Assembly: GCA_024138015.1 (NCBI GenBank) | Contig: JAMXBB010000008.1 | Span: 7,818,263 to 7,882,262, forward strand | Direction: 5' to 3' | Length of the DNA stretch: 64,000 nt | From: Lumnitzera littorea | Lineage: Eukaryota; Streptophyta; Magnoliopsida; Myrtales; Combretaceae | Shown here: positions 25,618-38,228 of the stretch, piece after piece | How positions within the stretch are numbered: the first letter of the stretch is position 1 | Layout of the letters: each line of letters starts with the position of its first letter | Made by a program: the position numbers and the translations under genes | Notes under the pieces: model-generated | Seen by the model: the letters and a program-made list of their open reading frames with translations, nothing else | The model's database searches: none | What the model was told of the DNA's origin: nothing

Positions 25618-28600
25618 AATGTTAAGAGAGTTAGCCATCTAACTTTCCAAATTAAGAATTAATTTTTAAAATCACCTTTATTGAGTGTAATTTATTTATT
25701 TATTATTTTATTTGTTATTATTTTCCATGTTTGTCTTTAGTTATACTAACTTTTTTGTAAGGTTAGCTCTATTTAAGTTTTTCAATTGTATAGGAAACTT
25801 ACTTTATGTATCATTAATTTATGGTGGAAACGATCAAACTCGAATCGTATTAGGAACCTAAGATTGGGGGGCCATTGTATAGGCTCTAGGTGCTGTGGTG
25901 TAAGCACCACTCGGGGTTAATTAAGTCACCCCTTAATAAGTATAAATCACTCTACACTTTTTAGGCACATTTAGGTATAAATTGACTATAATTGTGTTTA
26001 TTTCTCAAGTTCTTGGTAATTCATTGTGTAATATATCAATTTTGAATGATTAAAAAGCAAAGGGGAAAAAATTCGACAAGAATAAGGAGATTTAGAGTTA
26101 TTACGGCCGTAATGAAGGAATAACGTTAAAGGAAGATCAACTGAGACTCATCACAGGCGTGATAAAAAAGAATTTGAAGTAGTGTATTTCGAGCCTTTTA
26201 ACAAAAAGAATATAGATACGCTGCAATTTTCAAAAAAAAGAGAGATTAGATCATACATCGATTCATACATCTTCATACCCATTGTATTTTCGATTATTTT
26301 CTTTTAGTACAGTTTCTAAGTGGTATACCTTGTACCTTTCTCAAAATTACTCAAAAGAGACGACAAGAATTCATTGTTCGTGTATTTATTAGGTTTCTAT
26401 AGTGGAATTGAAAATAGGTTTGTATTCTTCTACTTGTTCTACGTTAATTTCTTTGTTATTTTTGCATTTTATTGATATGTTTTGTTTCTTCATTATGTAT
26501 GAGTAGTACATTAGGACTTGCTACATCATTTAGTATGATCAGTGTATGAAATAGTAGTTTCTTGATAAATATTAATTCCGATGAATTACACTTAACAAAT
26601 CTAAGTATGGTATAGTGTACAATATTGACTTAGCATGGATTTCAATAGAATATATCGAGAGATAATTTTATTGAATAAATCTAATTCATTGGAATAACTT
26701 ACTCTTAATAATAGAGATATTATTAGGAAAGTTGCTACATCCTTAGGGGAATCGATACATTAACATGACATTAATGTGATCCGAGTTAGCTGTTAATTAG
26801 GAAGAGATTCCAATAGACATAATTAGGATTAGAAGTAAGTAGTTCTAAGAAGAATGCTTACATACTGTAATTTCCCATAGATAACAAGTATTAGGACAAA
26901 AAATATTTTAGTAGGATCATGCTAAGTGGTAAAGCAAGTTTGCATTGTTAAATACGTTGTTAGTAATTGTTTTGTTGCCAATGTGTTAATGGCATTAGTT
27001 TATGGATTAGTATAGTTTAGTCAACAATTTAGAGTTTTAATAATTAGTTACTTGATAAATTGGATTACTAGATAATAGGAAGATTAATTAGTACTAATAG
27101 TTATAGCCATTCCTAGTAGAGATGAACTTATACTCATCCATGCTATAAATTAATAGGTACACTTGCCTATTGAACCAAGTTAAAGATAGAATATAGGAAT
27201 TTAATTTTTAAAACTCAAAAGCTCTGTTTAGAGGCAATCACCCCCACTTAAGCTTTGTGTCACCAATGAAGGTGTTTTCTAAAAATGAGTGAGGTCACAA
27301 AAGCTTAAGGAACTTTAGAACCTACCCTAATTACATCCACTTCCCCTAAAACCTTGAGTTAATACACTACTCTTAAGAATTATAACCTTACTAATATTGG
27401 AAAGATTTTAGAAATGTAATTTTTTTTTTCTTGTAAAAGTTAAACACTAAATTAAGCAGTAAGGTTGCAACTTAAAGAGTAATGTACTAACCTTAACGAT
27501 TCTAATGCTTATTTTCACATATATTCTTTTATTGATAATTGATTTTTGTCTATGTAATGTTTAGACATAAAATGGCAAATAACCAGGCAGATAATTAGAG
27601 AACTGATAGGCTATAGGACCTCTCTAGGACTTGTGAGTAGCTACTAGAGGTTGAAATTAGTTGCTTAAAGGGAAAGCTCAAATGTTTTGAAGCTCACAAT
27701 CGGGCCTTAAAAGCCCTTCTTGGACAAGTCATTAGAGAAACCCATGAAATGTTGAAGGGCCTTAGAGCTCGTCTACGAGACTTAGTTTAAGGTTTTTTCC
27801 AGTTTATAACTAGGAGGCCTAAACTAAATCTTAAGTTTCAAGAATAAATGTTAGACTCTCTTCCTTGGTTTTCTATACTTTGATTTTTCAAAAGAATAAA
27901 AAGTTCTCTTCAGTTTATCATTCTTCATTCTTTAGGATTCCCTTTTGTATATAGGTACTTCAATAGTCATTCATCTAACAATTTTTCTTGCTCCCTTAGG
28001 GAAATGTAAGTAAAATCAATTGACTTGTAAATAGAACCCCCATAAATCACCATTTTTCTTTTAGATTTTTTGTTTTCTGTAAAATAAAACCTTATCTTTC
28101 TCTCATACTAAATAAATAAAAAGAAAAAAGAAAAGGAATTTGCTGACGATTACAAATAATTATTGGCCAACCAAAGTAAAATCCCTTAACCCATTTAGGG
28201 CGCTAGCCCAAACACATCCAATCCAAACAAAGCCATTTGGCCTGTTAAGGTAACTAGCCCAAACGCTAGAGTCAAACACAAAACATGGCCCGTTAAGATA
28301 GCCAAGCCAGGTATAAACCACAACTCATCAAAGCAATTGAACCAAACATAATCCCCAAACCATCAAGGTAACTAAGCTAAGCCAAAACCCTTGATCCATT
28401 TAGAAAACTAAGCCTAACCATAAGCCAAGTTAAAACACAAAGTGAAATATAACCTAAGTCTCAAACTTAGATCAAGTGAAAAGTATCAAATTGGGGCATG
28501 TTTTGAGAAATTAGGGAGCAAAGTTAATCTTCATCGAAGGAAAATAAATATAGATTTCTCCCTAAGAAATTGGTAACTTAGTTTTAAAAAGTTTAGAATG

Positions 28601-30232
28601 AAAAAAGGCACACTATATCCTATACACTAACCCTTAAAACATTTTGAAAGTTAAGTGACATCATGTGGAAGATACTTTAGACTTATTCTTTAAAGGAGCT
28701 TAATTTTGAATGTGATACATAGATTAAAATGAAGTTAAGCATTTATTTTTTAATCCTAAACACGATTATCTCTTATCAATCCTGTTGGACCTATTTAGAG
28801 AATTTTCAAATTTAAACCCTATAAAGAACCACCCCACAATGGGGCAATTCGAAGGTTAGGATCATTGATTAGGAGAGAAGGATAAAATTGGTTTGTACTT
28901 GCTTCACTAACATTAATTCAAAGATAACTTTTATTTCTAATAAATTATTTTTCTTCAAAATGAAGAGGAGTCGACACCTTTCAAACACCTTAAGCATATA
29001 CTTACCTCACCTAAGCCCATATATTCAGAAACCATGGATTTAGGGCCTTGAATCTCTTAAAAGACAAAAACTTATCAATGGAGATAATCACTTTTTAAGC
29101 TAAAAGAAAAGAGATAACATCTAAAAATAGTAGGCTAAAGTAATAAATAAGGAAAGAAGGGGGCAATAGAAAAAGAAGAAGAAGAAAAATAATGAAAAAG
29201 GAAAAAGGGGAAGAAGCTTGAAAATCGGGCTTGTGTATAAAAAGAAAAGCCCTAATTAAAGAAAGCCTACAAAATGTAAGGCATATAATTAAAGCCCAAA
29301 CATTCCTAAGAAACAAAAAGCCCTAATGCCCATTTCGAATCTCATGCCTAGCCTAAAAACATGAGCCCTACATATCCATTCCAAATCACAAGACACAAAG
29401 CCACTTTACATATCCTTAGTCATAAGCACAAGACCTTCCTACCTATAATACCACCCTTACTTAATAAAGTTATTCTTATCACAAGAATAATTTATCTTTA
29501 ATAAAAGTTGTTTTTGGAACTAAGGCAAGCATATTTCTAATCTTTCCTAAAGGTTCTTAACTTGTACATCTAGGTTACATAAAAGTATTTCTTTTAAAAT
29601 AGGCCTTCTCATTAGTCCTTTTTTTAAACCCTTTGAGCAAAAGCTTAAATTGCTAGTGTTGAACAAAAAACAAAAACAAAAACTTCCTAGATTGATCAAG
29701 GCGTATCATGTATAAAATGGACTATAACTTTTAGGACTGTAGTTAAGAGTGTAATTTGGATTAAGAGTTCACAAGGAAGCTCTCTTCGACTAAACTAATT
29801 ATGAGTTACCTTTTCCTTAAAAAAGAAATGTTTAAAATCACAAGGTTCTACAAGGAAGCCCAGCATCAAGGTTAGGAGACATTTTTAAGAAAAATACAAG
29901 ATACCTTACATAGTTACCAAGAAAGAGGATAATTATAACACTTGCTTTTTAAATAAGAATTTATACTCATTAACAAGCTTTCAAAAGAGAGAGAGTGAGA
30001 GAGTAATGGCTTCTCATAAGTTTTTGGCCCATTTTAAAATCCATACTAACTCAATTAACTAAACTTTCAATTCAAGTAATCTATTTCCTTTTCAATGTGG
30101 TTATGCATTTTAAGCTAATCACTTTGATCTAAGTCATTGAGGTACTTAATCCCTAATGCCTTTTTTTTATCATTACATGATTTTCACCAAATTCTTTATC
30201 GGTAAATATTTTCAAGTCAAGAAGTTTTTTTA
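25618..30232 (+). mobile_element. Internal region of a LARD-like element, no pol
   Basis: 4.6 kb between the primer-binding site and the minisatellite array. I find no RT, RNase H, integrase or protease motif in any frame. The only protein-like piece is at 27,572-27,790. The stretch 26,200-27,200 is A+T-rich leader-like. The stretch 28,170-28,450 has loosely repeated 'gttaaggtaactagccc'/'cccaaac' words, possibly a decayed tandem array. Purine-rich runs lie at 29,150-29,215 and 29,985-30,005. With LTRs but no pol, the element would depend on enzymes made elsewhere. Confidence 0.55.
27572..27790 (+). pseudogene. Short gag-like coiled-coil frame, three stops
   Basis: ATG at 27,572 opens a 72-codon frame ending at TAA 27,788-27,790. 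It starts MANNQADN and then carries TAG codons at positions 9, 15 and 23 (N*RT, RL*DL, CE*LL). All three are readable as former Gln. After the third stop it is clean: LLEVEISCLKGKLK and EMLKGLRARLRDLV, a Leu/charged pattern that would form a coiled coil. It is the only protein-like frame in the LARD-like element, placed where gag would begin. No named domain is recognised. Confidence 0.4.
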
Positions 30233-30261
30233 AAACGAGTTACGTCCCTTACATCGTGCTA

Positions 30262-30790
30262 TCTTTTCTAAGGTTCTAGCTAGCTCTTAGAGTGATGTCC
30301 CAACTTTTGTCCTCTCTTTTAATTCAATTTTAAGGTTCTAATTAGCTCTTAGAGTGTTGTTTCCTCTTTCAATTCTTTTTAGGATTCTAGCGCTTAGAGT
30401 GCTATCCCCTCTTTTAATTCATTTTAAGGTTCGAGCTAGCTCTTAGAGTACTGTCCCCTCTTTCTTTCATTTTTAGGGTTTTAGCAAGCTCTTAAAGCAT
30501 TGTCCCGTCTTTCATCCATTCTTTTTAGGGTTTTAGCAAGCTCTTAAAGCACTGTCCTATCTTTCACCATTTTTCAACTTCTAATAAGCTCATAGAGCAT
30601 TATCCTGATTTACAATTTTCTCCTAGGGTTTAGCAAGCCCATATGGCGCTTCCCCTTTCATCAAATCTCTCTTTACGCTTTTAGTGAGCCCGTAGGGGGC
30701 TTTTCTTCACCAATATTCTTTTAGCGAGCCCATTGGATGCTTTTCTTCACCAATATTCTTTTAATGAGCCATAATGTGCTTCCTTTCACT
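30262..30790 (+). repeat. Minisatellite, family I (about 45-62 bp units)
   Basis: Roughly nine to ten degenerate units built on 'ttagcaagctcttaaagcac..gtcctctttcacc', from about 30,262. From 30,650 the units shorten to about 45 bp (gagcccattggatgcttttc, ttcaccaatattctttta repeated). It is the left part of the array that ends at the 3' LTR of the LARD-like element. Confidence 0.85.
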
Positions 30791-30897
30791 AGGCTTCCAA
30801 ATTTTTTAGGATCTTAGCTAACTTAAGGAGCGTTTTGCCAACTAGCTTAGGTTAGTTAACTCATAGGGGCACGATCAAGTTTCAAATTCTCATTTAC

Positions 30898-32175
30898 TGA
30901 TACGAATTTGTAAATAAGCACATGAACCTAGTATCACATGAAAAACCAAGGGGTAGGTCCGAGCCATAAGATGGCTCGAAAAATAAATAAAAGTTTATGG
31001 TTTAGCAATCCTGTGCACTAACTCTACGAATATGACATACCGTAGAACCATACACAGACCTAAGCTAGTACCGATATGACGCACGAATACTAAGCTTAGG
31101 GTTGCTCGCCACTATCTTTGCTAAAGGGATTGATAAGAGTGAGTAGATGAGAGCTTTCCAAGAGAAAAAACTCAAGGATTTTTCATTAATGTTCAAAATC
31201 TCCCTAAAACCATATACAACTGTTCTATTTATACAAAAGGAGTAAAGTTATAAATAAAATGACTAAAGGATACCCTAGTTACATTCCAATAATTACAAAT
31301 GAAACATGAACGACAACTAAGGGAAAATACGAGAAATAGGAAATTTAAATGACATAAGTAAAATAGATAGCCAATTGAGATTTTTGGGTAAGGGACTAAT
31401 GTTTGATTCTAAAAAGCAATTGGAGACTTTAGAGCTTTAACCTAAGCAGACTTGAGCTTTGGGATGACCTGTCTTGTCTAGGGCTGATTTGATATGTCCG
31501 TAGCCAACTTAACGTTGTCGTGGCCAACCTCGAGTGACCAGGTAAATCGGTCATAGTAGTGACCAATCTAAGGCCAACATGACATGACAATGGCTAATTG
31601 CATGGCCGAACCATTCTAATATGGACGTAGCTGACCTATTTCAGGTTAACTGACTAAACCTAGTAGAACTGGCTGAGCTGAGATAAGTAAGCATATCGAT
31701 CTCGATAAAGCAATATGGACTGGAAGGGCAGGATAATCATGTAGAGTGGAATAGGGTGGTGCAAAGGATGTTGGTAGAGCATGACAAAACCATTTAGATT
31801 AGAGTAGAGTGCACCGAACTGATCAAGGTAGACCTAGAAGGGTAGAGCAAACTCAACCAGAGTAGGTGGGGTGATTCTAATATGGTAAGGAAAACTTGGT
31901 AAAATAAGGCATAAATAGTAGGCCAGGACTGAACCTGCAAAGTATGTCGGGTCTTCCGATATTGCTATAGTTCATAATTAGGTTTGTGGGACTACTTAGT
32001 TAGGATAAAGCAAGACATATTCAACATTATAAGGTGGACTCAACGGATCAGGCCAGGCCGTCTAACGTTAACAAAGCTAATAAATAGGTCATCCATTCAT
32101 GCAAAGCTCACGAATAAGCCTCCCATGTAGTTGAAAACTTGGCATGTTGTCGGGTCAGTACCTGGAATCCTATCA
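30898..32175 (-). mobile_element. Solo LTR (1,278 bp) inserted in the minisatellite
   Basis: The edges are TGATACGAATTTG...GGAATCCTATCA, so both ends carry the TGATA/TATCA inverted terminus. The flanks are tttac (30,893-30,897) and tttag (32,176-32,180), a 5-bp target duplication with one mismatch. The array consensus 'tcatttagggtc' explains the site. A minus-strand TATAAATAG at 31,226-31,234 followed by leader-like sequence sets the orientation. No internal coding sequence remains, as expected after LTR-LTR recombination. Confidence 0.85.
31226..31234 (-). promoter_or_regulatory. Candidate LTR TATA box
   Basis: TATAAATAG on the minus strand inside the solo LTR, followed by a pyrimidine-rich leader toward 31,100. 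Confidence 0.45.
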
Positions 32176-33424
32176 TTTAGGGTTTCAGCCAACTCAAGGA
32201 ACACTTTACCCATCTGCCTAAGTTAGTCAACTCATAAGAGTACGACTAAGCTTCAATTTCTCATTTAGGGTCTTAGCTAGTTCAAGGAGCACTTTACCCA
32301 GTTCACTTAGGTTAGTTAGCTTAATAGAGCACTATTAGGCTTTAATTTGTTATTTAGGCTCTTAGCCAGCTTAAGAAGTACTTTGCCCATTCACCTATGT
32401 TAGTCAATTCATGAGGGCACGACTAAGCTTCAATTTGTTATAAAGGGTCTTAGCTAGCTCAAGAAATACTTCACTTGTTCACTTAAGTTAGTTAGCTCAA
32501 TGAGGTACTATTAAGCTTTAAATTCTTTAGAGTCTTAGCTAGCTCAAGGGGTACTTCTCCCATTCACTTAGATTAGTCAACTCATAGGGGAACGACTAGG
32601 CTTTAATTTCTCATTTAGGGTCTTAGCCAACTCAAGGAGCGCTTTACCCATTCGCCTAGATTAGTTATCTCAATGGGGTACTACTAGGCTTTAAATTCTT
32701 TAGGGCCTTAGCCAATTAAAGGAGTTCTTTGCCAATTCACTTAAGTTAGTCAACTCAAAGGAGTATGACCAAGTTCTTCTTTAGGGGTCTTAACCAGCTT
32801 AAGGAGCACTTTGCCCATTCACCTAGGTTAGTTAACTCAAAGGAGCATGACTAGGTTTTTCTTTAAGGGTGTTAACCAACTCAAGGAATGCTTACCCATC
32901 TCATTCAAATTAGTCTTAACTAACTCAAGGAGCACTTTGCCAGTTCACTTAGGTTAGTCAACTCAAAGGAATACAACCAAGTTCTTCTTTAATGGTCTTA
33001 GCTAGCTCTTACCCATCTCATTCAATTTAGGGTCTTAGCTAGCTTAAAGAGCGCTTTACCCATTTGCCTAAGTTAGTCATCTCAAAGGAGCATGACCAAG
33101 CTTCAATTCATAATTTCTCAAGGAGCTCTTCACCTATTCTCTTAGGTTAGTCAGCTCATAAGGGCATAAATAGGATTTCAAATTTCTTTAGGGTTCTTGC
33201 CAACCTATAAGGGTACTACCCTGTTTCAATTTCTTAGCCAACTCTTAGAGCGCTCCCTCTCTTTTTCACCTTTCACCATGCACCAAATCCTTAGTGAACC
33301 AAGCTTAAGACAGCTAGCTAATTATAGTGTTTCTTAGGGTAATTTAACCTGTAAGGCAAAAATGATGTCTCTTTTGGTCTTTGTAGCAAAATTTTACTTA
33401 AACTTCACCACAAAAAGGAGTAGC

Positions 33425-36384
33425 AATAGACTCCCTATTTTTGATCCCTTGTGTTTTTTAAAAAATTTTTAGAATAGGGTGAAAGGGTCTTAATTTAGAA
33501 AAAGTACAAAAAATAGAAAATTTAGAGAAAATACAAAAAAAAAAGGTATGTAATAGAAAAAAGAAAAGATTTAGATAATTTGAAGTAAAATAAAAAATTT
33601 TAATAGTTTTAGTATTTTTTAGGTCTTAGATAATAAAAATAACAAGGATAATTTTAAGCTTAGGCTTAGATTTAAATCTAGCCTAAGCCAACCTAGTTTA
33701 TATGTGCAATTTGATTGCACATATGAGTAAGACATAGGCTGACTTAACAGTAATCCACTTAGATTTGTGCTTAGGTTTGGCTTAGAGATTATGGGGTTAA
33801 ATCTCACTAAAGGCACAAAGTGCCTTTTAATTTTTTCTTCATAAAACACATCTACCATGTGTCACAAAACCATTGGGCCATGTCGTGACACATGCTACGT
33901 CAACATCCTTTTCTCTCCCTTTCTTTCTTTTTCCTTCCCTTTCCCTCCTTTTCCCTAGCAAAACCAATCCACATCCCCCATTTTGACCTCATTTTTTGCA
34001 CAATTGCCATACATAAATTTACTAATTGAATGATGGTTCCTATCCTCCACATAGCCTATTTTGAATTGAAGCCTAAATTGAGTCCAAATTCACATGCTTA
34101 AAGGATGAAATCGATTGGGAAAATTGAAGAAAACTTAATTTTATCCTTTTTTCTTTTAATGACGATTAATGTTGTTGAAAGCTTCCACTCAAAATTATTT
34201 AGCAAAAAAGGGTCATCAGGGACATGTGTTTGACTAGTTTACAAATTAAGCTTAGTCTTACTAACTTCCCCTTTGAGCTCTAATCTTGGTAAATGATCCA
34301 TATATTTTTATGATCATAATTGCACAATTTTGTGGGAAAGGAGAAATAATAATAAAAAAAAAAAACACAAACCAGCCAAATACACTGACACAAACGACCT
34401 TCTCTCGCGCACCATAACACTACATCGACCATCAATCCTCCTTCTCTCACTCGACACACTTCCAATTACAACTAGCACCAAACACTCTACTCTCTACCAA
34501 GCATCGATCATTCAAACCCAACTCCATTTGCTCCCTCCGATAACGCCACTCGATCACCATCCACTACGCACAACATACACAACTTCACACTCACACATAA
34601 TCTAAACCTATGTAACCTAGATCTACTTCACTTCAAGCCATACAGGACCCATACCCAATCACTTCATCGATGCCCATTCTCTTTGCCAATCGCAACCTTT
34701 ATGCATTCGAATTTCTCTTTCATCAAATGCTCTAACATTGTCCCAAACTTTACTGTAGCGCACATCCCCACACACAACAGTACCAACCTCCAATCTTCAA
34801 TCCATCATCCATAACATCAACTCCATACTAACCCGATGCCCCTCTCACTCATGCATACATTGACTACAACTCTACGGTAAATAGAACCCAACTATGCTCC
34901 TCTGTAATGCTTAACCACACTCACATCCAACACATGTTGCTATCACATACCTAGGCATGAATCTACAGACAATAATCCCTCTGATGACAATGTCGCGCTT
35001 GACCCAAACAAACCCAATAGCCAACAACCACCAACCCTTCGAAACATCACTCTAGCCACCACATCGACCCAAACCAACACCACTACCATGACCATAATGC
35101 ACTAAAACCCTTAACCTGACCAACCTTTAACTTCCATCAGCCACCATACAAGCATCATCCATCATCGTTGCCAGCTGTTCTTCTCCAACCACTATAAAAC
35201 GGCCACTTTTCGTCGAGGCATTCCTCCTATACCCTCAAGTCCAATAAATCACACATGAAAACACCTTCACCTGTAAAAAATTCAACTTAGAACCATCTCT
35301 AAGACATGTACAGTTGCCACCTGTTGCTTCTTCTTGCAAAACTGGGTCTAACCCAATTATCCACCTAAGTTTGACCCATTAGCAACCCGGATCCAACCAC
35401 TCACAACTCGCATGCAATACTTGGTTTAGCCTTGTCTCCTATTTCAATTTTTAGTTCATGTTGTATTTTTTTTTTGTGTGTTATTTATTTATTATTGTAA
35501 TTTGTACTTCTAAAAAAAGAGAAAAAGGAAAAATTAGAAAAAAAAAAGAAATAGAAAAAGAAAAGAAAAAAAAGGAAAAGGGGATACAATAATTTTTTTT
35601 CCCAATTAATACTTAAGACAATGAAATAGAAAAAACGAAAAAATTGAAATAAATAAAAAAAATATAAAAGCAATTTTACCACTTAGGAAATCATTTTTCA
35701 ATAAAAATAAAAATAAAATTGATCTTTTTAATTAGGACCTCTTTGAGAAGTTTCAAAGATACAAATCCATTAGGACCCTTTTACAAAATTTCCAAAATCA
35801 ATTAAAAAAGATTAAGAAACTTAAACCCGACTCTTTTTCAAAATAAAAGAAACTAACTCACTAAGGTTTTCAAAAAAGAATTATGTATGTCTGATCCCAA
35901 ATAGCAGATACATAAGTACCTCCAAGGCAATGTAAAAAACGAAAATATTTATTTTTTCCATTTTAGTTTAAATTATTTAATTTAGTATAATTCATTAACT
36001 AGTGATTGAATATCATTCTATAAGATAATTTTGCAAGGTGATTTCAAGAAAGTAAATCTAAATTAGAAAAGTTCATGGTACTCATAAGGGTTTAAAAAAC
36101 CTAAACCCCAAGCTTGTTTCTTTGGTTTTTGAAAACCTTTTTCTATAAAATCAATTTTCTTTACGTAAACTAATGTCTAAATCAAAAACAAATCTATAAA
36201 TTTGATTTTAACCTAAACCATTTCTTAACCCTAGTCGGGTGGCAACTCCTAAAGCTTATAAAACTCTTTATAAAAGCTAGTTTTCTTTAAACCCTAGCTG
36301 AGGATCAATATTAAACGGGTAAGATTTAGTATTGATTAGTTTAGGGAAAACTAATAAAAACTAGGAAAAAATCAAACTCGATGA
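33425..36384 (+). mobile_element. 3' LTR of the LARD-like element (Tat/Ogre-type)
   Basis: It starts near 33,425 (AATAGACTCCCTATTTTTGATCCC, a decayed form of TGTAGACACCC...) directly after the minisatellite, and ends ctcgatga at 36,384, 2.96 kb later. There is an A-rich tract (33,490-33,640) and a conserved segment around 33,760-34,060 shared with the minus LTR at 14,900. Next is a strongly C/A-rich, G-poor leader (34,360-35,300) and an A/T-rich tract (35,460-35,720). The last 480 bp match the 5' LTR remnant at 25,115-25,597. The small ORFs inside are not genes. Confidence 0.75.
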
Positions 36385-38185
36385 TATATATATGTGCACA
36401 TTATGCCACATGTATTTATAAGTGCGGTTAAATTTGCAATCTTATTAACTTATCATTTTAATTGTTTTAATTTACTGAATTATTATAATTTATCTCTAAT
36501 CAATCATTAGCAATTTTACGCAATTTAATATATTTAGTGATAATTTTATTGATTTAGGATTTTATTAGTATTATAGTAAATTATTAGGTTTTATAATCTT
36601 AGATTTAATGTTTAGGGTTTTTATTTAGTTTAGGTTCAAATTTTTGCAAGTACTCATATGTAGGGTTTAGGGTTGTTTTTATATGATTAAGATTTTCAAA
36701 TCATATATTAGGTTTTTTCATATTCGTTTTAGGTTTTGAATTTAAAGTTTTAATTGATTTTAATTTTATGATGTTTTGTTAACTTGAAAAATTATGTATA
36801 GCACTTGAGTTGGACACTATATCTAAAAGGCCAAATTTGTGGGCGTTATAGTGAATCTAGTAGTTTAGCATTTGTTTATCATTTTTTATTATTTTTCTCC
36901 TTAGTTTTTTAGGTAATTATACATGTTTTAGGGTATTTTAAGCATTTTGGGGTATCTAATTATATATAATGATTACACCTGAGGTACATGTACTATATTT
37001 GTATATTATTTTATGTCATTTTATAATTTTAGTTTTCAAATAATTTATCTCTAAAGTTTGGTTATTTTTCATTTCCTAATTTACACATTTACAATGGAAA
37101 ATTACAATATAATATAATTTAGTATAATTAACTATTTTTAATTATAATACTATTATTTTATTATATTTTTATAATTCGGGCCTATGGTATGTCCTTATCT
37201 AACTCTTGAGACTTACACGTGACATATTACTCCAATCGACCAACTTTCATGTATGCCCTAAATTATCTTCTCATTATCAAACCCATAAGACCACAAAGCT
37301 CTCATAATCTGACACGTAAGATTACGATGCTCACATTGATATAATTCAATATATTGCGTATGTGAGTAAAATTACGAATATACAAATTTGTGTATGCATG
37401 GCACAATTTATATGTATAAAGGTAATTTTATTAATTTATCTCTTAGACTAGATTAATTTGGTTAATTAATATTATTTAGGAAAATCTCTGATTGTTTGAT
37501 AGCGAATTTATGCAATTCATCATAATTCAAAGTCGCTTTATTGACTTGCTATTTTAATTAGCTTAAGTTTATTTGATTGATCTTATTTGGCATATGATAA
37601 AAAGTTACACATATTGTATATTGTATAATTCAATGTTCACGAAAGATTGCATTTTTCATATTTTATGCAATATATCGTATAAGAGAGATCATATGTAATA
37701 TGTACATACATATATATATTATGCTATATACGTATATATTTATGGCAAGGAAGTAATTTTATAAATTTGGTAAATTTAGTTAGCATAATTTAAATCAGTT
37801 TGATATTGCATGATGTATTACATTGTTAATTGTTCATGATTAATGTTGTATTTATATACGTACACACTGCAAACCATATTTATAAGAGCAAATTTGTATT
37901 TAACTTATTTCTTAAATTAGCTTACTTGGTAAATTTATATTTTTCAAGAATAGCTCTAGATGTTCATTAGTGGCTCTAAGTGATTTCGCAAATTTTGGGG
38001 TCAATTTACTAAATTAAGGCTTTATTTAGATTTAAGGTTAAATTTAATTAATTATTTTTTTTATGCGATCAAGGTTCTCAGAATTTCACATTGAGGTTTT
38101 CGAGTTCATCATGAGGTCTCTTCTTAAATTTTTTTTATCTGTTTTAATTTTTTTAGTCTTGTCGAGTCTAGGAAACATTTGTTGA
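36385..38185 (-). mobile_element. Chromovirus-LTR debris, minus strand
   Basis: 36,500-36,850 carries the tttagggtttttatttagtt / taggttcaaatttt pattern of the U3 end seen at 2,160-2,437 and 49,740-49,990. 36,900-37,200 resembles 17,800-18,180 (ttttaagcattttggggtat). The rest is A+T-rich with TA tracts (37,695-37,735) and no coding signal. Confidence 0.45.
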
Positions 38186-38228
38186 GGATTTATTTTATAA
38201 ATAGAACCAAAAGATTTATTTTTGAAGA
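38186..38228 (+). repeat. 43-bp stray copy of part of the PMEI-unit small ORF
   Basis: gatttattttataaatag..ccaaaagattta closely matches 40,509-40,550 and 58,904-58,944, which lie inside the conserved minus-strand small ORF (peptide FKNKSFG.IYKIN). It abuts the LINE fragment that begins at 38,229. Confidence 0.65.

Larger units (their letters stand above)
30812..33240 (+). repeat. Minisatellite, family II (about 85 bp units), interrupted by a solo LTR
   Basis: The unit consensus by eye is: tttagggtcttagc.aactc, aaggagcactttgcccattc, acctaggttagtcaactcat, aggggcacgactaagctt, caatttctca. One unit lies at 30,812-30,897, then about a dozen at 32,176-33,240, some internally deleted (for example near 32,880 and 33,000). 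Alternate units pair 'ctcaatgaggtactattaggc' with 'ctcataggggcacgactaagc', which suggests a two-unit higher-order period. The array ends about 180 bp before the 3' LTR at 33,425. Confidence 0.92.

Noticed and set aside
30262..33240. CRISPR-like array
   Set aside because: Contiguous degenerate tandem units without unique spacers, in a plant retroelement. It is a minisatellite.
34330..34605. 91-codon ORF rich in Thr, Ser and His
   Set aside because: Same C/A-rich leader context in the LTR at 33,425-36,384.
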